The notes beneath the pieces were generated by a model that was not told the origin of the DNA, ran no database searches, and saw only the letters and a program-made list of their open reading frames with translations. 12,798 nt of DNA. It comes from Deltaproteobacteria bacterium (GTDB lineage Bacteria > Desulfobacterota > SM23-61). Positions 1 through 5,736 of this stretch are shown here, in pieces (position 1 is the stretch's first letter; each line of letters opens with the position of its first letter). The stretch is from positions 1-12,798 of the forward strand of contig JAPLIW010000368.1 in the NCBI GenBank assembly GCA_026388915.1, given 5' to 3'. Both the position numbers and the translations under genes were made by a program.

Positions 1-264
1 TTCCTGGTCCTCTGCGACGCCATCAACCGGGCCGGTTCCACGAAACCCGAGGCCATCCAGGAGGCCCTCAAAAAGACCAACCTCCCCCCCGAGCAGCTCG
101 TAACCCCGTGGCGCGGAGTCAAGTTTGACGCCAACGGGCAGAACATCCTGGTGGACGCCCTGGTCATCCAGTACCAGGACAAGGTCCAGCGGGCCATCTG
201 GCCTTACAACCTGGCCGGGGCCGAGATGATCTTCCCCATTCCCAAGTGGTCGGAGAGGAAGTAA
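1..264 (+). CDS. Branched-chain amino acid-type ABC transporter substrate-binding protein, C-terminal 87 residues (5' truncated by window)
   Basis: An open frame runs from base 1 to a TAA at 262-264. Its C-terminal sequence (ending YNLAGAEMIFPIPKWSERK) has the W/P-rich tail typical of LivK-like, type 1 periplasmic-binding-fold receptors, where the last strand is followed by a ...FPxPxW close. This protein would capture the ligand in the periplasm and deliver it to the LivHM permease. The identification rests on this tail and on its position directly upstream of livHMGF on the same strand. The signal peptide and ligand pocket lie outside the window, so the substrate cannot be stated; relatives bind Leu/Ile/Val, other amino acids, amides or aromatic acids. 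It is separated from livH by 217 nt of repeat-rich spacer, unlike the tight packing of the other liv genes. Confidence 0.85.
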   Translation, partial: FLVLCDAINRAGSTKPEAIQEALKKTNLPPEQLVTPWRGVKFDANGQNILVDALVIQYQDKVQRAIWPYNLAGAEMIFPIPKWSERK

Positions 265-268
265 AACA

Positions 269-424
269 GACGCGGGGATACGGCTTAGAACCGACACGGA
301 GACGCGGGGACACGAAGACGCGGAGAAATCCCATTTTCTACCCCATTCACTGCGTCTCCGCGTCAGCTTTACCGTGTCTTTCCATCTCCGTGTCCCCGCG
401 TCTTCCTCTCGCCTTGTCGTCTCT
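269..424. repeat. Inverted cluster of degenerate GACRCGGRGA decamers between receptor gene and livH
   Basis: Copies of a G-rich decamer (consensus GACRCGGRGA) lie in one orientation at about 269-326 and in the opposite orientation at about 351-402, so the block can fold back on itself. The best stem is 14 bp perfect (301-314 with 389-402). An inner 10-bp stem pairs 317-326 with 355-364. A short frame can be read through it (246-434), but it is made of the repeats and starts inside the receptor gene, so it is not a gene. The block sits where receptor operons often have a stabilising or attenuating structure, which would allow more receptor than permease to be made. That role is inference. Confidence 0.75.
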
Positions 425-481
425 GGTTATCTAAGGTGTCTTGGCCTTTCATTTTCACTCTGAATTGTTAAGGGAAAAAAT

Positions 482-1351
482 ATGCTCACTTCCGAAATCA
501 TCTGGCAAACCATCCTGAGCGGGCTGCTCATGGGTTGCATCTACGCCCTGGTGGCCATCGGCCTCTGCCTGATCTGGGGCCTCATGGAGATCGTGAACTT
601 CGCCCACGGAGAGTTCCTCATGCTGGCCATGTTCACCGCCTTCTGGGGCTTTGCCCTCTTCCACATGGACCCCCTCCTCTCCCTTCCTTTCTGCATGATC
701 GTCTTATTCCTGATCGGGGTGGCGACTTATTACATCATCATCAAAAAGATCATCAAGGCGCCCTTCCTGGCCCAGATTCTTTCCACCTTCGGCCTGGGGA
801 TCTTCCTGCGCTACCTGGCCCAATATATGTTCTCGCCTGATTTTCGGACCATCAAGAACCCGATTCTTTCCGGAAACATCTACCTGGGAGAGATCTCCAT
901 CGGCGTTCCCCAGCTCGTGGCCAGCCTGGTCTGCATCGCCACTTTTATCTTTCTTTACTGGTTCATCAACCGGACCGAGGTCGGAATCGCCCTCCTGGCT
1001 ACCAGCGAGGACCGGGAGGCCGCCTCGCTCATGGGGATCAACAGCGACAGGATGTTCGCCCTGGGCTGGGGTATCGGGGCCGCCTGCCTGGGCGTGGCCG
1101 GGGCCCTGATGTCGAACTTTTATTACATCTTCCCCGAGGTGGGCTTCAACTTCGCCCTCATCGCCTACGTGGCCGTGGCCCTGGGGGGATTCGGCTCCAT
1201 CGTGGGTTCCTTTGTGGCCGGAATCATCATCGGACAGGTGGAGTTCGTAAGCGGGCTCCTCCTCGCCCCGGCTTTTAAATACGCCTTCGTATTCCTCATC
1301 TATCTTCTCGTCGTCTTTATCCGCCCCCAGGGTCTGTGGGGCAGGTATTAA
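482..1351 (+). CDS. livH: Branched-chain amino acid-type ABC transporter permease LivH
   Basis: This is a 289-residue, strongly hydrophobic protein with about eight membrane segments, the usual length for LivH. The N-terminal segment reads LLMGCIYALVAIGLCLIWGL and is followed by the family hallmark NFAHGEF (about residues 39-45). A cytoplasmic coupling region lies around residues 165-195 (NRTEVGIALLATSEDREAASLMGI), where the permease contacts the ATPases. The C-terminal helix region contains ALGGFGSIVGSFVAGIIIGQ. LivH pairs with LivM to form the inner-membrane pathway. The ATG at 482 is preceded by AAGGGA (470-475) at suitable spacing. The gene lies in the order receptor-livH-livM-livG-livF, ending 24 nt before the livM ATG chosen here. 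Confidence 0.96.
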   Translation: MLTSEIIWQTILSGLLMGCIYALVAIGLCLIWGLMEIVNFAHGEFLMLAMFTAFWGFALFHMDPLLSLPFCMIVLFLIGVATYYIIIKKIIKAPFLAQILSTFGLGIFLRYLAQYMFSPDFRTIKNPILSGNIYLGEISIGVPQLVASLVCIATFIFLYWFINRTEVGIALLATSEDREAASLMGINSDRMFALGWGIGAACLGVAGALMSNFYYIFPEVGFNFALIAYVAVALGGFGSIVGSFVAGIIIGQVEFVSGLLLAPAFKYAFVFLIYLLVVFIRPQGLWGRY

Positions 1352-1365
1352 ACGGCTCTATTGGC

Positions 1366-1370
1366 GAGGA
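1366..1370 (+). promoter_or_regulatory. Ribosome binding site deciding the livM start
   Basis: GAGGA lies 5 nt upstream of the ATG at 1376. The in-frame TTG at 1361 would extend the protein by five residues but has no Shine-Dalgarno-like sequence before it, and it would bury this site within the coding region. ATG 1376 is therefore preferred. Confidence 0.6.
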
Positions 1371-1375
1371 CCTTC

Positions 1376-2341
1376 ATGGGAACCGATAAGTATAGATATA
1401 TCTGGCTGGGCATCGGGGCCGTCCTCTTCCTCCTCTACCCCCTGTTCTTCACCCTCCCCTTCCCGCGCCACCTCATGATCATGATCTTCCTGTACGCCAC
1501 CCTGGGGCTGGCCTGGAACATGATCGGGGGATATGCGGGGCAGATCTCCCTGGGCCATGCCCTTTTCTTCGGCATCGGGGCTTACACTTCCACGCTCATG
1601 CTCATGAAGCTCTGGGTGAGTCCCTGGGTGGGAATGCTCGCCGGGGGGGCCATCTCCATCGGGGTTTCCCTGATCATCGGGTACCCCTGCTTCAAGCTGG
1701 CCGGCCATTATTTTGCCATCGCCACGATCGCCATCGCCGAAATCGCCATGGTGTGGATGCTCAACTGGGACTGGGCCGGGGCGGCGGTGGGCCTGACCCT
1801 CCCCATTCTCCCGGAATCCCTGATCAACCTGGAGTTTCACTCCAGCAAGGCCCCTTACTATTACATCGCTTTCGGGTTGCTGATCCTGGCGCTCCTGGCA
1901 ACTTTCGGGATCGACCGCTCCAAGCTGGGGTATTACTTCAAGGCCATCAAGGGGGACCTGGAAGCGGCCCGGAGCCTGGGTATCCACGTGACCAAATATA
2001 AATTCTACGCCCTCGCCCTGAGCGCCTTCTTCACCTCCATCTGCGGTTCCTTCTACGCCCAGTACGTCCTTTTCATCGATCCGGACAGCGTCTTTCCCCT
2101 GATGCTCTCGATTATTCCCTGCCTGATTGCCACCCTGGGCGGGGTGGGCACCATCTGGGGGCCGGTGATCGGGGCTTTCATCCTGATCCCCATCTCGGAG
2201 TTCACCCGGATCTATCTGGGGGGCGGGGGCAAAGGGACGGACCTGATCCTCTACGGATTGCTGATCATTATCATGTCGGTTTACCAGCCTTTCGGCCTGA
2301 TCGGTTTGATCCGGCGTTTGCGCAAAAAGGAGGCTGCGTGA
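1376..2341 (+). CDS. livM: Branched-chain amino acid-type ABC transporter permease LivM
   Basis: This is a 321-residue polytopic membrane protein and the second permease subunit of the importer. Family features include the segment LGLAWNMIGGYAGQISLGHA followed by FFGIGAY, the FAIATIAIAEI helix, and the coupling segment KAIKGDLEAARSLGIHVTKYK. Towards the C-terminus a TLGGVGTIWGPVIGAF stretch corresponds to the conserved GG-G-hydrophobic region of LivM. Length matches the shorter bacterial LivM class, without the N-terminal extension seen in E. coli LivM. ATG 1376 is chosen because of the GAGGA site 5 nt upstream; a TTG five codons earlier (1361) is the alternative. The stop TGA (2339-2341) overlaps the livG ATG by one base, so the two are probably translationally coupled. 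Confidence 0.95.
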   Translation: MGTDKYRYIWLGIGAVLFLLYPLFFTLPFPRHLMIMIFLYATLGLAWNMIGGYAGQISLGHALFFGIGAYTSTLMLMKLWVSPWVGMLAGGAISIGVSLIIGYPCFKLAGHYFAIATIAIAEIAMVWMLNWDWAGAAVGLTLPILPESLINLEFHSSKAPYYYIAFGLLILALLATFGIDRSKLGYYFKAIKGDLEAARSLGIHVTKYKFYALALSAFFTSICGSFYAQYVLFIDPDSVFPLMLSIIPCLIATLGGVGTIWGPVIGAFILIPISEFTRIYLGGGGKGTDLILYGLLIIIMSVYQPFGLIGLIRRLRKKEAA

Positions 2342-3078
2342 TGGCTCTTCTCGAGGTAAAGGAGCTCACCAAGAATTTCGGCGGCCTCATGGCCAACGAC
2401 CACATCGACCTGCAAGTCAATGAAGGGGAGATCGTGGGACTCATCGGTCCCAACGGGGCGGGCAAAACCACGCTCTTCAACTGTATCGCCGGCTTTTATC
2501 CGGTCAGCGGCGGGAAGGTTTTTTTCAAGGGGGAGGACATAACCGGGTTGCTCTCCAACGAGGTCTGTCTGAAAGGGATTGCCCGGACCTTCCAGATCGT
2601 CCGGGTCTTCAAGGACCTGCCCGTTCTGGACAATATCATGGTAGGGGCCTTCAACCGCACCCATTCCACTGCCCGCGCCAGGAAGAAAGCCCTGGAGGTC
2701 CTGGAATTCTGCGGGCTGATGGGGAAAAAGAACCTGCTCGCCGGCGGCCTGACCATCGCCAACAAGAAAAGGCTGGAGGTGGCCAAGGCCTTTGCCACGG
2801 AGCCGGCTCTGCTCATGCTGGACGAGGCCATGGCCGGGCTGAACCAGACCGAGACCGCCGAAGCGGTGGAACTGGTGAAGAAGATCCGCAAATCCGGGGT
2901 CACCGTCCTCCTGGTGGAACACGTGATGGAAGTGGTCATGCCCATCTCCAACCGGGTCGTGGTCCTGGACTACGGGCGGAAAATCGCCGAGGACACACCG
3001 GAAAGAGTCATCCACAACGAAGAAGTAATCAAGGCCTATCTGGGAGATAAATACCATGCTTCGCGTCGAGCGAATTAA
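2341..3078 (+). CDS. livG: ABC transporter ATP-binding protein LivG, with atypical signature segment
   Basis: This is a 245-residue nucleotide-binding subunit of the Liv-type importer. Visible motifs are Walker A GPNGAGKTT (36-44), Q-loop Q85 (RTFQIVRVF), Walker B LLMLDE (157-162) and switch histidine H194 (LLVEHVME). The tail VIKAYLGDKY is the usual LivG ending. The oddity is the ABC signature: where most LivG have LSYGQQRRLE or LSGGQ-like residues, this one reads LTIANKKRLE (137-146). The Walker B neighbour is also EAMAGLN instead of the common EPAAGLN. The frame is intact, so this is divergence rather than decay, and variants of this kind exist among LivG-like proteins. ATG 2341 follows AAGGAGG (2327-2333) at 7 nt; a GTG at 2338 is too close to that site. 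The 3' end overlaps livF by 23 nt. Confidence 0.94.
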   Translation: MALLEVKELTKNFGGLMANDHIDLQVNEGEIVGLIGPNGAGKTTLFNCIAGFYPVSGGKVFFKGEDITGLLSNEVCLKGIARTFQIVRVFKDLPVLDNIMVGAFNRTHSTARARKKALEVLEFCGLMGKKNLLAGGLTIANKKRLEVAKAFATEPALLMLDEAMAGLNQTETAEAVELVKKIRKSGVTVLLVEHVMEVVMPISNRVVVLDYGRKIAEDTPERVIHNEEVIKAYLGDKYHASRRAN

Positions 3079-3763
3079 AGCTTCCTACGACGAGGTCCCG
3101 GCCCTGCACGAGGTCTCATTCAAGGTGGAACCGGGGCAGATCGTCTCCATCGTGGGCGCCAACGGCGCCGGAAAGTCGACCATCCTGAAGACCATCTCCA
3201 GCATCATGCACCCCGACGAGGGGGCCATTTACTTTGAGGACCGGAGGATCGACCAGACTCCCGCCCACAAGATCGTGGACCTGGGGATCGCCCATGTCCC
3301 CGAAGGACGGCGCCTCTTCGCCCGCCTCACCATCACCCAGAACCTGACCCTGGGGGCCTACACCCGAAAGTCTCCCGAGCACCGGGAATCCACCCTGAAG
3401 AAGATCTTCAAGATCTTTCCCGTCCTGGAGCAGCGCAAGAATCTGGCCGCGGGAACCCTCTCCGGCGGGGAGCAGCAGATGCTGGCCATCGCCCGGGGCC
3501 TCATGTCCAAGCCCAAGCTCCTGATGCTCGACGAGCCGTCCATGGGGATCATGCCGAAACTGATCACCGAGATCTTCGAGATGGTCCAGCAGGTCAACAA
3601 GGACGAGGGCCTCACCATTCTCCTCGTGGAACAGAACGTCCAGGAGGCCCTGGAGATCGCCCACTACGCCTACGTGCTCCAGACCGGCCGGGTGGTCATG
3701 GAGGGAAAACCGGCGGATCTGCTGAAAACGGATATGATTAAAAAAGCCTATCTGGGGTTATAG
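3056..3763 (+). CDS. livF: ABC transporter ATP-binding protein LivF
   Basis: This is a 235-residue second ATPase of the importer, at the family's normal length. Motifs seen are Walker A GANGAGKST (34-42), the LivF-typical VPEGRRLF (81-88), the canonical signature LSGGEQQ (135-141), Walker B LLMLDE (155-160) and LLVEQN (189-194). In the last motif the switch histidine position is Gln, which is normal for LivF proteins. The start ATG lies 23 nt inside the end of livG, indicating coupled translation. The protein pairs with LivG on the cytoplasmic face of LivHM. It ends the liv block, and no strong T-tailed terminator is seen directly after the stop. Confidence 0.95.
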   Translation: MLRVERIKASYDEVPALHEVSFKVEPGQIVSIVGANGAGKSTILKTISSIMHPDEGAIYFEDRRIDQTPAHKIVDLGIAHVPEGRRLFARLTITQNLTLGAYTRKSPEHRESTLKKIFKIFPVLEQRKNLAAGTLSGGEQQMLAIARGLMSKPKLLMLDEPSMGIMPKLITEIFEMVQQVNKDEGLTILLVEQNVQEALEIAHYAYVLQTGRVVMEGKPADLLKTDMIKKAYLGL

Positions 3764-3768
3764 AGAAA

Positions 3769-3792
3769 AGGTCAAGGTTGAGGCTGAGGTTT
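3769..3792. repeat. Short tandem repeat, four AGGTTG-like hexamers
   Basis: Four successive hexamers AGGTCA, AGGTTG, AGGCTG and AGGTTT begin 6 nt after the livF stop. They form a small imperfect microsatellite outside any gene. No function is visible. Confidence 0.6.
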
Positions 3793-4246
3793 GGGAATAT
3801 CGTCGAGATCCCGCCCGCTGCCCCTCCATGATTTCAGGTTTCAGCTCCTCGAAAAACTCATCCCCTCCCGCCAAAAAAAGATTTGATCTCTTAACTCCAT
3901 CTGTGCTACTTTCCCTTTTAGATGTCGTGATTTAACGGGTACCGGAGCGGGGGTTCAAGGATTTCGGCGGAGCTGGAAACCTGTTCACCCCGGCGGGGAA
4001 ACGAAGCACAGGGGGAATTCCTTTCATTCCCCGTGAGAAGTCACGGGAAGAAAATTGAAGTGAGACCGGGGATCTTCGAGGGAGGGGTATTCTGCCGGGG
4101 GGATTCACGGGAATTACCCGAGCGACCCTCAACCTCTTCGAGATTTACCTTTTTTTGCGTCGGCCATCGGACCGAACTTCACCGGAGTTCCTTCCGGCAA
4201 AATCAGCTCCGGCTAAGAGCAGTCAGGCTGGACCCCGGGCATTTGC

Positions 4247-4290
4247 TCCTTCAGGCCCAAGCCTGAAGGATCTGCCCGCAAGAAGATCCT
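4247..4290 (+). promoter_or_regulatory. Two overlapping, mutually exclusive hairpins
   Basis: A perfect 10-bp stem pairs 4247-4256 with 4261-4270 (loop CCAA). The right arm overlaps a second possible 7-bp stem, AGGATCT 4267-4273 with AGATCCT 4284-4290. Only one of the two can form at a time. There is no T-run directly after either, so a simple terminator is unlikely. A leader-RNA role for the downstream acyl-CoA dehydrogenase gene is possible but unproven. Confidence 0.4.
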
Positions 4291-4416
4291 CCTTTCGCCT
4301 TTGGCTTCCTGACCCCCAAAAGATCGGCGAGGCCGGCCCGCGAAATTTGGTGATTCGCCGGGGGCGTGGCTTTTTCCCGTCGCCGCCGAAATCCCGACCG
4401 GGGAACAGAACTCTGA

Positions 4417-4438
4417 TTTCCTCCCCCTGGGGAGGAAA
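4417..4438 (+). promoter_or_regulatory. Hairpin 44 nt upstream of the acyl-CoA dehydrogenase ribosome site
   Basis: TTTCCTCCC (4417-4425) pairs perfectly with GGGAGGAAA (4430-4438) around a CCTG loop. The left arm is pyrimidine-rich and could alternatively pair with the purine-rich ribosome site GGAGGGAG (4482-4489) of the next gene. Formation of the local hairpin would therefore keep that site free. No experimental basis; structural inference only. Confidence 0.35.
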
Positions 4439-4492
4439 AACCAGGGCATTCCGAGCGGATTTTCAAGCTCTCACGGTAAATGGAGGGAGAAA

Positions 4493-5650
4493 ATGGACTT
4501 CGATCTAACCCAAGAACAAAAGATGTTTCAGGATATGGCCAAGGAGTTCGCGCAGCGGGAAATTGCTCCCATCGCCAGGGATCTGGACCGCAACGAAAAA
4601 TTCCCCCACGACCTCATCCCCAAGATGGGGGAGCAGGGGCTCTTCGCCATCAAGATTCCGAGCGAGTACGGGGGCATGGACCTGGACTGGACCACCTTGG
4701 GGCTGGTGGCCGAGCAGTTTGGCAGCGTGGATTTTTCCACGGGGCTGACCTACTACATCCAGACTTCTCTGGAAGCCATGCCCATCCTGACCGCCGGCAC
4801 CGAGGAGCAGAAGAAGAAATACGTTCCCGCCCTCGTCCAGGGGAAGATCACGGGTTGCACGGCGGCCGTGGAGCCCAACGTGGGCAGCGACGCCACGGCC
4901 GTGGAGACCACCGCCGTCCTGGACGGAGATTCCTGGGTCCTGAACGGCAATAAAACCTGGATCACCAACGCCAGCGTGGCCGACTTCGCCGTCGTCGTGG
5001 CCCAGACGGACAAGAGCAAAGGCCACAAGGGAATCGCCACCTTCGTCGTGGACAAAGGGACCCCGGGTTTTTCCAGCACCAAGATCACCAACAAGCTGGG
5101 CTGCCGGTCCACCGACACGGGCCAGCTGTTCTTCCGCGACTGCCGCATTCCCCGTTCCAGCCAGCTGGGCCCGGTGGGCAAGGGAATGTCCACGGCGCTC
5201 ACCTGCATCGAGCACACCCGCTTCGGCATCGCCTGGATGGGGCTGGGCGTGACCCGGGGCTGCCTGGAAGCAAGCATCAAGTACTGCCAGGAACGCAAGC
5301 AATTCGGGAAGCCCATCGGCAGCTTCCAGCTGGTCCAAGAGCGAATCGCCGATATGCTCGTGGACCTCGAAGCCTCCCGGCTGCTGGTGTATCAGGCGGC
5401 CCATCTCAAGGACAAGGGCCTGCCGAGCACGCGGGAGGTTTCCATCGCCAAATACCACAACATCGAAGTGGCGGTGCGCGCCACCAAGACGGCCGTGGAG
5501 CTGCACGGGGCATACGGGTATACCGATGATTTCCCGGTGGAGAGGTTCTACCGCGACATCATCGGCCCGCTGATCTTCGGGGGAACGGCCAATGTCCAGA
5601 GACTCCTCCTCGGACGGATGATCCTGGGCATCGATGCCATCTCCCGCTGA
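4493..5650 (+). CDS. Acyl-CoA dehydrogenase family protein lacking the canonical catalytic glutamate
   Basis: This is a 385-residue FAD-dependent acyl-CoA dehydrogenase with the full three-domain fold: N-terminal helices (about 1-120), a beta domain with the family signature AAVEPNVGSDATA (124-136), and a C-terminal helical domain with ERKQFGKPIGSFQ (267-279) and the second signature ELHGAYGYTDDFPVERFYRD (336-355). Such enzymes oxidise acyl-CoA to enoyl-CoA and pass electrons to ETF, which fits the etfBA genes just downstream. The base that abstracts the alpha-proton is normally Glu in a YEGT-like motif near the C-terminus; here that motif is FGGT (362-365), with Gly363 in its place. The alternative site, used in isovaleryl- and long-chain enzymes (Glu just before a conserved Arg in helix G), reads EHTR (240-243), with Thr242. 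The substrate is unknown. The start is set by GGAGGGAG (4482-4489). Confidence 0.93.
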   Translation: MDFDLTQEQKMFQDMAKEFAQREIAPIARDLDRNEKFPHDLIPKMGEQGLFAIKIPSEYGGMDLDWTTLGLVAEQFGSVDFSTGLTYYIQTSLEAMPILTAGTEEQKKKYVPALVQGKITGCTAAVEPNVGSDATAVETTAVLDGDSWVLNGNKTWITNASVADFAVVVAQTDKSKGHKGIATFVVDKGTPGFSSTKITNKLGCRSTDTGQLFFRDCRIPRSSQLGPVGKGMSTALTCIEHTRFGIAWMGLGVTRGCLEASIKYCQERKQFGKPIGSFQLVQERIADMLVDLEASRLLVYQAAHLKDKGLPSTREVSIAKYHNIEVAVRATKTAVELHGAYGYTDDFPVERFYRDIIGPLIFGGTANVQRLLLGRMILGIDAISR

Positions 5651-5736
5651 CCTTGGAGGGGGGGCGCTTATCGGGGATTCCCTGGCGTCGGTCCCCTCCC
5701 ATGCGGATTTGGCAATAGAATAGAAAGGCTTTCGGG
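5651..5736. other. 86-nt spacer between acyl-CoA dehydrogenase and fixC
   Basis: This is a GC-rich spacer with a possible 7-bp stem, GGAGGGG (5655-5661) with CCCCTCC (5693-5699). It lacks a T-run, so it is not a clear terminator. It contains a modest AAGG element ahead of the fixC ATG. The genes on both sides may still be cotranscribed. Confidence 0.4.

Larger units (their letters stand above)
3764..4492. other. 729-nt intergenic region between liv operon and acyl-CoA dehydrogenase gene
   Basis: No credible gene was found. The readable frames on both strands (for example 4033-4266 and 4155-4508 on plus) are rich in Arg/Pro/Ser, have no recognisable motif and lack good starts. The region holds a hexamer tandem repeat just after livF (3769-3792) and a hairpin CCCGTGA/TCACGGG (4030-4036 with 4041-4047). 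It also holds two mutually exclusive hairpins at 4247-4290 and a 9-bp hairpin at 4417-4438 close to the next gene's ribosome site. A weak sigma70-like pair TTGATC (3883-3888) and TACTTT (3907-3912), spaced 18 nt, could be a promoter, but this is a poor match. The next gene most likely has its own promoter in this stretch. Confidence 0.6.

Noticed and set aside
246..434. 62-residue plus-strand frame after the receptor gene
   Set aside because: It begins inside the receptor gene and translates the GACRCGGRGA repeats into Arg/Ser-rich sequence; no ribosome site or motif.
3620..3640. Gln instead of His in the LivF switch motif (LLVEQN) as a defect
   Set aside because: LivF proteins normally carry Gln here, so by itself it is not unusual; only its combination with the LivG variant is reported.
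3883..3912. Promoter TTGATC / TACTTT with 18-nt spacing
   Set aside because: Both hexamers match the consensus poorly and such pairs are common by chance; mentioned in the gap entry but not annotated as a promoter.
3764..3940. Minus-strand open stretch reading FFEELKPEIMEG, with a short ATG frame nearby
   Set aside because: It looks slightly protein-like but is too short, lacks a supported start, and matches no family I recognise; kept as non-coding.
4033..4508. Open frames of 77 and 117 residues in the 729-nt gap (4033-4266 and 4155-4508)
   Set aside because: Composition is Arg/Pro/Ser-rich with no recognisable domain, starts are poor, and the second runs into the well-supported acyl-CoA dehydrogenase start in another frame.
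4505..5506. 333-residue minus-strand frame opposite the acyl-CoA dehydrogenase
   Set aside because: Antisense shadow of a GC-rich gene; His/Gly/Leu-rich translation without motifs, while the plus frame has full family signatures.
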